This document shows positions 57,265 to 64,000 of a stretch of 64,000 nucleotides of DNA, in pieces. The translations under genes were made by a program, and so were the position numbers. This DNA is from Williamsia deligens. Its GTDB lineage: Bacteria; Actinomycetota; Actinomycetes; Mycobacteriales; Mycobacteriaceae. The notes beneath the pieces were generated by a model that saw nothing but the letters and a program-made list of their open reading frames with translations, was not told the origin of the DNA and searched no databases. Position 1 is the stretch's first letter; each line of letters opens with the position of its first letter. The stretch lies in assembly GCF_024171765.1 (NCBI RefSeq), contig NZ_JAMTCI010000001.1:3020769-3084768 (forward strand). The letters are read 5' to 3'.

Positions 57265-57995
57265 CCCCGTCGGAGCACGTCCTGGTCCTGTCGGACTCTC
57301 TCGCGTACTACGGGCCGACGGGTGGTCTGCCCGCCGACGACCCCCGCATCTGGCCGAACCTCCTCGGAGCCGCGGTCGGCAGGCCGGTCGAACTCTTCGG
57401 GCGCATCGGATGGACCTCGCGCGACATCTGGTGGGCGCTCATCCAGGACCCCCGTGTCTGGGCCGCGGTCCCGCGGGCGTGCGTCGTCGTGCTCGCCATC
57501 GGTGGGATGGACACCCTGCCGTCCCCGCTGCCGACCGCCCTGCGCGAACAGATCCGGTACATCCGCCCCGCCTGGCTGCGGCAGCGGGTGCGCGACGCCT
57601 ACGGGTGGATGCAGCCTGCGATGGCGCCCCTTGGGTGGCCGGTGGCGCTGCCGGCCGGGGTCACGGTGGAGCACCTCGAGAAGGTGCGCGACGCGCTCGC
57701 GGCGGTCCGCCCCGACCTGCCGGTGGTGCTCTGCCTGCCCTCCACGCACGACAGCGAGCACTATGCGCGGGTCCACACCGCCCGCGCCGGACACACCGCG
57801 GCCATGCGGCGGTGGGCCGATGCGCACGGCGTCGCCACGGCCGACTTCTACCCGGCCACCGCACACTGGTTCGGCGTGCCCGGGGCGCAGAACCCCGACG
57901 GCATCCACTGGGGTTTCGACTGCCACCGCGACATCGCCGACGAGGTCACGCGCGTCGTCGGCCCGATCGTCGCATCGCCTAGGCTGGCGCCGTGA
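57261..57995 (+). CDS. octT: SGNH-fold octanoyltransferase of the MGLP pathway (OctT-like)
   Basis: 244 residues, SGNH fold: block I VLSDSLAYYG (Ser13), block III AIGGMDTLPSP, and Asp213/His216 in NPDGIHWGFDCH. It corresponds to M. tuberculosis Rv2418c, which adds octanoate to diglucosylglycerate early in methylglucose lipopolysaccharide synthesis. The direct link to gpgP supports this. Activity rests on homology recalled, not on any test here. GTG overlaps the gpgP stop; its stop overlaps the DegV start. Confidence 0.85.
   Translation: MTPSEHVLVLSDSLAYYGPTGGLPADDPRIWPNLLGAAVGRPVELFGRIGWTSRDIWWALIQDPRVWAAVPRACVVVLAIGGMDTLPSPLPTALREQIRYIRPAWLRQRVRDAYGWMQPAMAPLGWPVALPAGVTVEHLEKVRDALAAVRPDLPVVLCLPSTHDSEHYARVHTARAGHTAAMRRWADAHGVATADFYPATAHWFGVPGAQNPDGIHWGFDCHRDIADEVTRVVGPIVASPRLAP
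57980..57985 (+). promoter_or_regulatory. -10 element inside octT for the DegV gene
   Basis: TAGGCT lies 6 bases before the GTG at 57992. It could give the DegV gene its own leaderless transcript despite the 4-base overlap with octT. Confidence 0.4.
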
Positions 57996-58858
57996 CCGTC
58001 GTCGTCGTGACCGACTCCTCGTCGCGACTGCCTGCGCCGATCCGCGAGCTCTACGACATCCGTCAGGTCCCGCTGCACGTGCTGACCGGTGACGACGACC
58101 TGTCGGAGGGTGTCGACGAGATCGGCACCGACGTCTATGACCGGCCGGGCACGACCACCTCCGGCGCGACCCCCGCGGACCTGGCGTCGGTGTTCGAGTC
58201 CGCCGTGGCCGACAGCGACGGCGACGGGGTCGTCGCCGTGTCGATGAGCCGCAAGCTCAGCGGGACCTGGAGTTCGGCGCGCCTGGCCGCCGAGAAGTTC
58301 CCCGGACGCGTGCGTGTGGTCGACTCCCGATCGGTCGGACTGGCCGTCGGGTTCGCGACCGTGGCCGCGGCGCAGGCCGCGCGCGCCGGTGGCGAGATCG
58401 ACCGCGTCTACGAGGCCGCGATCCGCGCCGCGTCGACCAGCGAGACCCTGGTGTGTGTGGCCGACCTCGGGCGGCTGCGCGCCAGCGGCCGGATCGGTGC
58501 CGCCACACGACTGTTCGGGACGGCACTGTCCATCAAGCCGGTGCTGCGGGTGGTCGACGGCGGACTGGTGCTCGCCGAGCGCCAGCGCACCTTCTCCAAG
58601 GCCATCGCCTCCATGGTCAGCGCGGCCGTCGCTGCCACCGACCGACAGCCGACGACCGTCGGTGTGGTCCACGCGGATGCGGCCGACACCGCGGCCGAGG
58701 TCACCGAGATGCTCACCGACCGGCTGCGCGTGGTCACCTCCACGGTCGTCACCGACCTGGGTCCGGTGTTGACCGCCCACACCGGTCGCGGCGCCGTGGG
58801 CGTGGTGGTGTGTCCCGGGCTCGACCCAATCGAGGGATACGCGGTCGGCGCCGACTGA
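57992..58858 (+). CDS. DegV-family fatty-acid-binding protein (FakB-like)
   Basis: 288 residues. VVVVTDSSSRLPAPIRELYDI at the start, TSGATPADLASVFE, VSMSRKLSGTWSSARLAAEKF and VCVADLGRLRASGRI match the DegV fold, which holds a single fatty acid. FakB proteins present it to the FakA kinase; a FakA-like gene is at 46947. It matches Rv2417c. The eis gene that follows in M. tuberculosis is absent. Confidence 0.88.
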   Translation: MTVVVVTDSSSRLPAPIRELYDIRQVPLHVLTGDDDLSEGVDEIGTDVYDRPGTTTSGATPADLASVFESAVADSDGDGVVAVSMSRKLSGTWSSARLAAEKFPGRVRVVDSRSVGLAVGFATVAAAQAARAGGEIDRVYEAAIRAASTSETLVCVADLGRLRASGRIGAATRLFGTALSIKPVLRVVDGGLVLAERQRTFSKAIASMVSAAVAATDRQPTTVGVVHADAADTAAEVTEMLTDRLRVVTSTVVTDLGPVLTAHTGRGAVGVVVCPGLDPIEGYAVGAD

Positions 58859-58958
58859 TCCGCGGACCGCTGTCTCGCGCTGATCCCCAGGTGGACCACC
58901 GTGCACAGCGGTGGCCTCACGGGGCCGCGATCACCGGATCGGGCGCTCGCGGCACCCC

Positions 58959-58964
58959 TACCGT
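58959..58964 (+). promoter_or_regulatory. -10 element for comEA (leaderless)
   Basis: TACCGT lies 6 bases before the ATG at 58971. The 112-base gap after the DegV gene has no other feature I can support. Confidence 0.45.
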
Positions 58965-58970
58965 CGCGGC

Positions 58971-60029
58971 ATGTACCACCGGACCATCCGGGACCGCCGT
59001 CCCGACGTGCTCGACCGGCTGGGGCCCGTCGCGCCCCGGCTCGCGATGCCACCCGGCTCGTCGAGCGTCCTGCCGACATCGACCCTGCCCGCGGACGACG
59101 ACGATCCGTCGGACGACTGGTCCTGGGACCCCGACCCGGATGGGGACGACGATGCCGGCGACGAGGGTCCGCTCGTCGAGGCCACCGGGCCACCCATCCC
59201 GCGATGGGTCGACGACGTGCCGGGTGTGCGTCCGCGAGCCGACGACGACCCCGACCCCGGGCGACTGCGCAGGCCGCGTCGGGACCGGGTGATCACCGCA
59301 CCTCCGGCCGCGATCGCACTCGTCGTCGTCGGACTGCTCGCCTGCGTGGTCACCGTCGTCACGGTGGTGTCGGGCTCGTCTGACGAGATCCCGGCGGCCG
59401 TGGCCTTCCCGTCGAGTGCCGGCCCCGTGCGTCCGGGCGCCGACGGGGGAAACACGGCGGCCGGCACATCGGCGTCGACATCGGCATCGGTTCCGCCCGC
59501 GGCGTCGGCTCCCGTCGAGATGGTGGTCAGCGTGGTGGGTCTGGTGCGCACACCCGGATTGGTGCGGTTGCCGCCGACGGCACGGATCGCCGATGCCATC
59601 GCCCGCGCGGGTGGCGGCCGGCCGGGTGCGGATCTGTTGGGGCTCAACATGGCTGCGCCCCTGCATGACGGGGACCAGGTGTTGGTCGGGTACGCCGACC
59701 CCGACGGTGGGCCGGCGCTGCGCAGCGCGGTCGTCAGCGGTGGCGCGGCGAGCGGCGGAGCGGGTGGCGGACCGTCCGGCGCGGCCGATACGAGGGGATC
59801 GGGGCGGGCGTCGACGTCGGCGGCCGCGCCCGCCGGGGCCCGGGTCGACCTCAACACCGCCGACGAGGCCGCGCTCGACGCGTTGCCCGGTGTCGGTCCG
59901 GTGACAGCGGCGGCCATCGTCGAATGGCGTTCGCGCAACGGACGATTCCGATCCGTCGACCAGCTCTCCGAGGTCAACGGCATCGGTCCGGCCCGCCTGG
60001 CCACCCTGCGAGAACTCGTGACGGTCTAG
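58971..60029 (+). CDS. comEA: ComEA-like DNA-binding membrane protein
   Basis: 352 residues. An acidic cytosolic N-terminus (about 1-105) leads to one membrane helix (about 112-133), an SLBB domain (VVSVVGLVRTPGLVRLPPTARIADAIARAGG, about 184-240), a Gly/Ser/Ala linker and a C-terminal double helix-hairpin-helix (VDLNTADEAALDALPGVGPVTAAAI, then FRSVDQLSEVNGIGPARL). In competent bacteria ComEA binds incoming DNA and hands it to ComEC, whose gene starts 3 bases later but is broken here. Confidence 0.93.
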   Translation: MYHRTIRDRRPDVLDRLGPVAPRLAMPPGSSSVLPTSTLPADDDDPSDDWSWDPDPDGDDDAGDEGPLVEATGPPIPRWVDDVPGVRPRADDDPDPGRLRRPRRDRVITAPPAAIALVVVGLLACVVTVVTVVSGSSDEIPAAVAFPSSAGPVRPGADGGNTAAGTSASTSASVPPAASAPVEMVVSVVGLVRTPGLVRLPPTARIADAIARAGGGRPGADLLGLNMAAPLHDGDQVLVGYADPDGGPALRSAVVSGGAASGGAGGGPSGAADTRGSGRASTSAAAPAGARVDLNTADEAALDALPGVGPVTAAAIVEWRSRNGRFRSVDQLSEVNGIGPARLATLRELVTV

Positions 60030-60032
60030 GCC

Positions 60033-60836
60033 GTGGCGCGTCCGTCGGCCGACCTGCGGTTGGTCGGACCGGCCACCGGTTGCTGGGCGGCGACGGCGGT
60101 CGGGGTGATCGGCGGGTGGGGAGCCGCGGCCTCGGTGTGCGTCGTGGCGGTCGTCGTGGGTGCGTCGTCGGCGGTGGTCCTGCGCCGCCGGGGCGCGGCG
60201 CACATGCTCGCCTGGACGGTCCTCGCGGCGGCGGGCGTCACCGCCGGTTTCGCGCTGGCGGTCACCGTCCGGGCGTACACGGTGGACTCCGCTGCGCTCG
60301 CGACGACAGCCATGGGCCACAAGACCACGGTGGGCATCACCGTCACCGACGATCCGCAGTTCATCCGTGGGCCGGGACCGGCACGCGTCCGGCTCGCGGC
60401 GCAGGCGACCCAGGTCGGCGGGCGTGGGGGACGGGTACCGGTCACGGTCATCGCCCCGGCGACGGGATGGGCCGATCTCGTCCCCGGGCAGACAGCCGTC
60501 GCGGTGGTGAGCGTGACGCGCCCACGGCGTCGTGACCTCACCGCGGCCACACTGCGCGCCGGCGCCGACCCCCGGGCGGTCCGCGCGCCCCCGGTCCACC
60601 AGCGATGGGCGGGCGGGGTGCGGGATCGGCTGGCCACGGTGAGCCGTGCGGCGTTGGGCGCGCGGGAGTCCGGACTGCTCCCCGGGATGGTCATCGGGGA
60701 CACGGCAGGGCTCGGCGACGACATGGTCGACGACTTCCGGCGGTGCGGACTGACGCACCTGTTGGCCGTGTCGGGGGAAACGAACACAATGGGGTTGTTG
60801 TCACAGCGCCGCGCCGTAGGGTTCGGTCCATGGTGA
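60033..60836 (+). pseudogene. comEC: comEC, 5' part, interrupted by prophage
   Basis: The GTG at 60033 opens a protein with membrane helices near 15-80, an OB-type region (about 98-165) and the conserved run GMVIGDTAGLGDD, then FRRCGLTHLLAVSG. At residue 248 (base 60776) the expected continuation of the Competence domain (G-x-N, then helices) is lost: 19 foreign residues follow to a stop at 60836. Full actinobacterial ComEC proteins are about 500-800 residues. No other part of the gene is found up to 64000. The rest should lie past the other end of the inserted element. Confidence 0.88.
60765..60790. other. putative attL: junction of comEC and prophage
   Basis: The change from comEC coding to phage-type sequence falls at about 60771-60780 (GTGTCGGGG then GAAACGAAC). 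The core shared with attR cannot be set from one end. Confidence 0.65.
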
Positions 60837-60985
60837 TGTCTGAGGACGAGATCCAGAACGCGATTGAGAAGGCGGCTCGGCGCAGTGCCGAGGGTGCGCC
60901 GCCGCTGAACGAGAGCCAGCGTCGGCTGGTGCGACGCATTTGGTTCGGGATCCGAGATCGCGATGAGCTCGAATCACGCGACTAG
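60830..60985 (+). CDS. small phage-type protein
   Basis: 51 residues from the ATG at 60830 (in-frame ATG also at 60836): a short acidic helix, then EGAPPLNESQRRLVRRIWFG. The P-P-L-x-x-x-Q-R pattern recurs in small actinophage proteins of unknown role. It overlaps the end of the broken comEC frame by 7 bases, which shows that it belongs to the phage side. Confidence 0.6.
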   Translation: MVMSEDEIQNAIEKAARRSAEGAPPLNESQRRLVRRIWFGIRDRDELESRD

Positions 60986-61022
60986 GGCCGCACGTCGTCA
61001 GGGCCAGCCGTACATTCGTCGC

Positions 61023-61364
61023 ATGAATAGGCGAGTGGTGGCGGTCCTGGCGGCCGTGATGATCAGCGGGTCTGCGGTGGCGGGTTGTGGATCGAGCGGG
61101 CCAGACGGCGACACCCAGTTCCTCGGCCATCTGAAGGATCACCAGGTTCCGACTGGTGTGACGCACGGCGCGAACCCTGCGCTCGGCGCCGCGGTGTGCA
61201 AGGACCTTCGCGGCGGCGCCGAGGGCGCGAACGAGGTCATCTCCGTCACGAACGACGGCGGGTTCACCGAGCCCCAGGCCGAGGTGATCGTCTACTACGC
61301 GATCGCCGACCTGTGCACTGACCAGTCGTCGAAGTCGCAGGACCACTGGAAGGACGGGAGCTGA
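61023..61364 (+). CDS. DUF732-type lipoprotein encoded by the prophage
   Basis: 113 residues. A lipoprotein signal ends in VAGC (Cys22). The mature part has FLGHLKDHQVPTG, then GAAVCKDLRGG and a C-terminal YYAIADLC, the spacing of the mycobacterial/actinophage DUF732 family with two cysteines. It would sit on the outer face of the membrane. Such prophage lipoproteins may exclude other phages; this is conjecture. No ribosome site is evident. The stop shares a base with the next ATG. Confidence 0.75.
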   Translation: MNRRVVAVLAAVMISGSAVAGCGSSGPDGDTQFLGHLKDHQVPTGVTHGANPALGAAVCKDLRGGAEGANEVISVTNDGGFTEPQAEVIVYYAIADLCTDQSSKSQDHWKDGS

Positions 61365-61576
61365 TGCAGCGTCGCGAGCGGATGGGCGTGCGCTGCCCAG
61401 ACTGCGGGACGGAAGTGTCGATGATCTTCACTGAGTCGTCGAGTCGGGGCTACGGGAGTAGTGGCCCCCGACGAACCTTCCGCAACGTTCTGTGCGAGAC
61501 CCGGGGGTGTCTCGACCGATCCTTCACGCCTGAAGTGGCGAACCTGCTGGGTTTGGAGTGGAACCCGTCGTCGTAG
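61364..61576 (+). CDS. small zinc-ribbon protein
   Basis: 70 residues: VRCPDCGTEVSMIF near the start and NVLCETRGC later, a four-cysteine zinc ribbon, between which is a Ser/Gly/Arg-rich loop. I do not recognise it beyond the ribbon. It begins on the last base of the lipoprotein stop, so the two are co-translated. Confidence 0.65.
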   Translation: MQRRERMGVRCPDCGTEVSMIFTESSSRGYGSSGPRRTFRNVLCETRGCLDRSFTPEVANLLGLEWNPSS

Positions 61577-61624
61577 TTTCCCCATACGATGACCCTCACT
61601 CGTCGCGGGCCGAGGAGGTCCGTC

Positions 61625-61840
61625 GTGCCGTGGGTCGAGTGGAAGCCGACGTCGTGTCCAGCCTGCGGAGCCGACTGGCGTTCGTCGCGGTCGCACCTCG
61701 TCGGGTGGGCCAATCAGCGCGCCGTCCCGTGCCGCACCTGGGTGTGTCGATCGTGCGATGTCGTCACCGCGAAGGACGATCTGCCGATGGCGCCGCGGCG
61801 GTTGCGTCAGTGGGACGGGGACCGACAACCCCGAGTGTGA
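61625..61840 (+). CDS. second small zinc-finger protein
   Basis: 71 residues from a GTG at 61625 with a perfect AGGAGG seven bases upstream, which decides this start over the ATG at 61589. SCPACGADWR and VCRSCDVVTAKDDLP give two CxxC pairs, with tryptophans around them (VPWVEWKP, GWANQ). The function is unknown. It lies between the first zinc-ribbon gene and hicA. Confidence 0.65.
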   Translation: MPWVEWKPTSCPACGADWRSSRSHLVGWANQRAVPCRTWVCRSCDVVTAKDDLPMAPRRLRQWDGDRQPRV

Positions 61841-61848
61841 CAGGTATT

Positions 61849-61892
61849 GTCTAGGGGGCTTGACTAGAAAACGTCCACCGGGTTAGACTAGA
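61849..61892 (+). promoter_or_regulatory. hicAB promoter with overlapping operators
   Basis: TTGACT (61860-61865) and TAGACT (61884-61889) are 18 bases apart, 6 bases before the hicA ATG (leaderless). GACTAGA occurs at 61862-61868 and 61886-61892, covering the -35 and the -10, and GTCTAG at 61849-61854 is an inverted half-site. HicB bound here would block its own promoter. Confidence 0.7.
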
Positions 61893-61895
61893 GTC

Positions 61896-62096
61896 ATGAT
61901 CGCACCGGCACCCACACGGACCATCGTGAAGCAGCTGAAGAAGGCGGGCTTCACGCCGCAGCCGGGCAAGGGCAGCCACGAGAAGTTCGTGTGCCCCTCG
62001 GGCCGTCACACGGTGTCGGTCCCGACCGGGCACTCGACGATCTCGCCGGGTGTCCGACGGCAGGTCGACGCCACCATCGCCGCCTGCGACTGCTGA
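61896..62096 (+). CDS. hicA: HicA-type mRNA interferase toxin
   Basis: 66 residues, the typical HicA size: IVKQLKKAGFTPQPGKGSHEKFVCPSG with the catalytic histidine (His28) in GSH, then VSVPTGHSTISPGVRRQV. The dsRBD-like toxin cleaves mRNA. Toxin-first order, as in most hicAB pairs. The message is predicted to start at the ATG itself. Confidence 0.88.
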   Translation: MIAPAPTRTIVKQLKKAGFTPQPGKGSHEKFVCPSGRHTVSVPTGHSTISPGVRRQVDATIAACDC

Positions 62097-62137
62097 GAGG
62101 CGGGCGGGACCGCACCCGCCCCGGAGGGATTGAACCC

Positions 62138-62551
62138 ATGACGACATACGCGATCGACGTCTACCGCGACGACAAGTTCTGGATGATCCGCGTCCCCGAG
62201 CTCGACGGGACACACGGGCTCGTCGGCGAAGCGATCACCCAGGCCCGCCGGGTGGGCGATGTCGAGACTGAAGCCCGCGACTACATCTGCACCGTGATCG
62301 ACGCCGCGCCCAGCGCGGTCGACGTCGACGTCCGATCGGTGACGATCGACGGGACCGACGTGCTCACCGCGGCGCGCCAGGTGCACGCCGACCGCGAACG
62401 GGCGCAGGAGATCGAACGAGCCGCAGCCGCGCGATTCGCCGAGCTCGCCCGGGACCTCGCCGACCACACCGTGCCGGTGCGCGACATCGGCTCGCTTCTC
62501 GGTGTGTCGTACCAGCGAGCACATCAGCTGGTCAGCGGAACGCCTCGCTGA
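62138..62551 (+). CDS. hicB: HicB-type antitoxin with C-terminal HTH
   Basis: 137 residues from the ATG at 62138 (GGAGGG upstream). Residues 1-50 are the degenerate RNase H-like HicB domain (WMIRVPELDGTHGLVGEAIT, then ARDYICTVI). A charged helix (about 85-108) links to a C-terminal HTH (VPVRDIGSLLGVSYQRAHQLV) that should bind the GACTAGA sites. Its last 20 bases overlap the end of the convergent SGNH gene. Confidence 0.85.
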   Translation: MTTYAIDVYRDDKFWMIRVPELDGTHGLVGEAITQARRVGDVETEARDYICTVIDAAPSAVDVDVRSVTIDGTDVLTAARQVHADRERAQEIERAAAARFAELARDLADHTVPVRDIGSLLGVSYQRAHQLVSGTPR

Positions 62552-63725
62552 GGAACTTCCGTGTGAGGGCGATCGTCGCCTCGCGGTACCAGTGCACGGC
62601 GTCATCCATCACGATGTACCCCGCATTCGCGGCGGTCACCCACGGGTCGGTGAGCCCGTCGACGAACGACACCACGTTCGGGGCAGCGGCAGCCGCGTCC
62701 CGCAGTGCGGCGTTCACCGCCGCCGCGACGGGGCCCGCCGTCACCCCGGCGGTGATGGTGGGGCTCGGCTCGACCCCCATGACCACGACGGGGACGTTGG
62801 GCATGCGAACTGCGAGTTGCGCGTACAGCGCGGTCGCAGCGTCCTTCACCTTCGCGACGGTGTTGGTGCCTGTCGTGTCGCCCAGGATCCAGCTGACGTC
62901 GTTCGCGCCGCCCCACACGACGATCCCGTCGACGTCGACGAGGGACGACAGTCCCGCGAGGCGTGCCGACGACCCGTACGGCCCGGACGGAGCGTTGCTG
63001 TTGTTGGCGCAGTAGCCGGTGCCGCCGGCGGATGCGTTGTAGACCGGCGTGCCGGTCAGAATTCCGATCGCCTCGGCCACGGCGTTGCCCATCGTGGTCT
63101 GGTTAGACGTCGCCCCGCTGCACAGTGAATCGCCGATGCAGACGTAGTGCCGCCGCTTGATGGGGGCGAAGATCTGACCACCCGAGAGGCGGCCGACGTA
63201 GGCGACCTGCCCCCCTCCCGAACGGAACAGCACGTCGTGTCGGCTGCTGGAAGAGCTGTTGCCGAACGTGAGGGTGATGATGACGCCGCCGGTGGCCCCG
63301 TAGGTGATGGGCGCCGGCGTGAGCGGCTTCCCGTCGATGACCCACTGGTAGGCCATGTTCGCATCGTTCACCGACACGAAGACGTAGCACCCGGCGCCGA
63401 TGCACTCCATCTCCATGTCCGGCACCGTGTTCCACGGTGCGTTCCAGTTGACGCCGGACCCGTTGTTGCCCGAGAAGAACCCGTTCGGCGGACGGCAGGG
63501 CGATGCCGGGTCACCGGTGTCGAAGAATTGACCACCGGCAGGGATCGTCCCGCCGACGTTCGCCGACGTCGCGCTGTCCCCGGGTTGCGGTGTCCACGTC
63601 GCGGGCATCCGAGCGGCGGCGAACTGAGCGGCCATCCGCTGCGTGCGGACGCGAAGTGGATGAGTGAACGCCGCGGCGACCTGCGCGTCGGTCTGCGCGG
63701 CGGTGTACGCGGTGACAGTTGCCAT
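62532..63725 (-). CDS. SGNH/GDSL hydrolase, phage tail-type
   Basis: 397 residues. The N-terminal 190 residues look like a tail/fibre adaptor (repeated Gly/Asn/Ser, YQWVIDGKPLTPAPITYGA). An SGNH domain follows with block I CIGDSLCSG (Ser200), block III WGGANDVSWI and Asp375/His378 in MDDAVHWY. In actinophages such esterases sit among minor tail proteins and may act on envelope lipids or glycans during entry. AAGGA precedes the ATG at 63725. Confidence 0.82.
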   Translation of the reverse strand: MATVTAYTAAQTDAQVAAAFTHPLRVRTQRMAAQFAAARMPATWTPQPGDSATSANVGGTIPAGGQFFDTGDPASPCRPPNGFFSGNNGSGVNWNAPWNTVPDMEMECIGAGCYVFVSVNDANMAYQWVIDGKPLTPAPITYGATGGVIITLTFGNSSSSSRHDVLFRSGGGQVAYVGRLSGGQIFAPIKRRHYVCIGDSLCSGATSNQTTMGNAVAEAIGILTGTPVYNASAGGTGYCANNSNAPSGPYGSSARLAGLSSLVDVDGIVVWGGANDVSWILGDTTGTNTVAKVKDAATALYAQLAVRMPNVPVVVMGVEPSPTITAGVTAGPVAAAVNAALRDAAAAAPNVVSFVDGLTDPWVTAANAGYIVMDDAVHWYREATIALTRKFLSEAFR

Positions 63726-63736
63726 GGTGGTGATCC

Positions 63737-63976
63737 TTACGCGGTCAGGGTGTAGGTGCCGTCGCCGTTGTCGGCGAGCGCGGTGGAGCTGGACGGAGTG
63801 AAGATCGTGAACGTGCCGTCGCCGTTGTCGGTCACGCTGTATGCCCCCGACTGCACCCGCAGGTCGAAACCGGTGGCGGACGCATTCGCGATCAACAGCG
63901 GGGTCGGCAGGTCGATTGGCGGGGGCTTCGCACCGCCACGCGGCCGCACGACGGTCAGACGCGGGGCCGCGTCCAC
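63737..63976 (-). CDS. phage tail-associated protein (5' end uncertain)
   Basis: 79 residues if the GTG at 63976 is the start; the frame stays open to the window edge, so it may be longer. Pro/Arg-rich start, then YSVTDNGDGTFTI and LADNGDGTYTLTA, two copies of an NGDGT(F/Y)T beta-hairpin motif common in phage tail or fibre proteins. It ends 11 bases before the SGNH gene. Confidence 0.6.
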   Translation of the reverse strand: MDAAPRLTVVRPRGGAKPPPIDLPTPLLIANASATGFDLRVQSGAYSVTDNGDGTFTIFTPSSSTALADNGDGTYTLTA

Positions 63977-64000
63977 GACGGTTCCGCGACTGTCGGCGCG

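Larger units (their letters stand above)
60777..64000. mobile_element. left end of a prophage (continues past the window)
   Basis: From the comEC junction on, genes are small, mostly without chromosomal counterparts, and include a HicAB pair and minus-strand tail-type proteins reading toward the junction. No integrase, terminase or capsid gene is in view; these should lie beyond 64000. The insertion is inside a protein gene rather than at a tRNA, which is more typical of serine than tyrosine integrases (inference). Confidence 0.75.

Noticed and set aside
60033..60836. A short but complete ComEC or an assembly error
   Set aside because: The break falls inside the most conserved motif and is followed by several independent phage-type genes, so a true insertion is the simpler reading. 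An assembly join cannot be fully excluded without reads.

Overview
The window is high-GC actinobacterial DNA whose gene order and gene content point to the Mycobacteriales (mycolic-acid bacteria; a Gordonia- or Williamsia-like genome is my inference, not a proof). The reasons are long stretches of gene order remembered from Mycobacterium tuberculosis (pfkA-gatB-lppZ-DoxX-cfp6-ilvBNC-serA-leuB-FAH-gltX-tRNAs-IclR/leuCD-hupB-mutT1-ppk-fbiD-gpsA-DUF3515-thiL-ung-rpmB-DAK-recG-HNH, then proA-MoxR-VWA-nadD-rsfS-gpgP-octT-degV-comEA-comEC), a lysine-rich HupB tail, F420 biosynthesis (FbiD) and methylglucose-lipopolysaccharide genes (gpgP, octT). The last 3.2 kb is the left end of a prophage.

Layout. 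1-2.1 kb: tail of a LuxR-type regulator, then a minus-strand SDR/reductase pair behind a long inverted repeat. 2.1-19 kb: housekeeping genes (pfkA, gatB) mixed with secreted or accessory enzymes (phospholipase A2-like protein, S53 peptidase, LppZ-type lipoprotein, DoxX protein, dienoyl-CoA isomerase-like crotonase, GMC/cholesterol-oxidase-like enzyme, bacterial-luciferase-like monooxygenase, secreted GH1). 17-36.9 kb: branched-chain amino acid block: ilvD, a leaderless attenuator peptide plus ilvBNC, serA-leuB, and leuCD divergent from an IclR regulator. Within it lies gltX followed by tRNA-Gln and tRNA-Glu. Because gatB is also present, the parts for Glu-tRNA(Gln) transamidation sit together. 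37-51.7 kb: hupB, mutT1-ppk-fbiD, gpsA, thiL, a gamma-carbonic-anhydrase-like protein, ung, rpmB, a FakA-like DAK protein, recG. 51.7-60.8 kb: a tightly overlapping plus-strand run from proA to comEC with stop/start overlaps at most joints.

The most striking feature is at about 60777. comEC is intact up to its conserved LLAVSG motif (residue 248) and then runs into unrelated sequence. Beyond it are small phage-type ORFs, a DUF732 lipoprotein, two tiny zinc-ribbon proteins, a HicA/HicB toxin-antitoxin pair with its own leaderless promoter and operators, and, on the minus strand, an SGNH-hydrolase tail-type protein. I read this as a prophage inserted in comEC; the other end lies outside the window.

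Other recurring themes are: (i) about a dozen genes with a TANNNT -10 element only 6-8 bases before the start codon, implying widespread leaderless mRNAs; (ii) three intergenic arrays of short repeats, with cores GAGCGTGCCGAAAC and GAGCATCGCGAGAC that agree at 10 of 14 positions, lying where synteny with M. tuberculosis is broken; (iii) an orphan Lsr2 N-terminal-domain-only protein next to the tRNAs.
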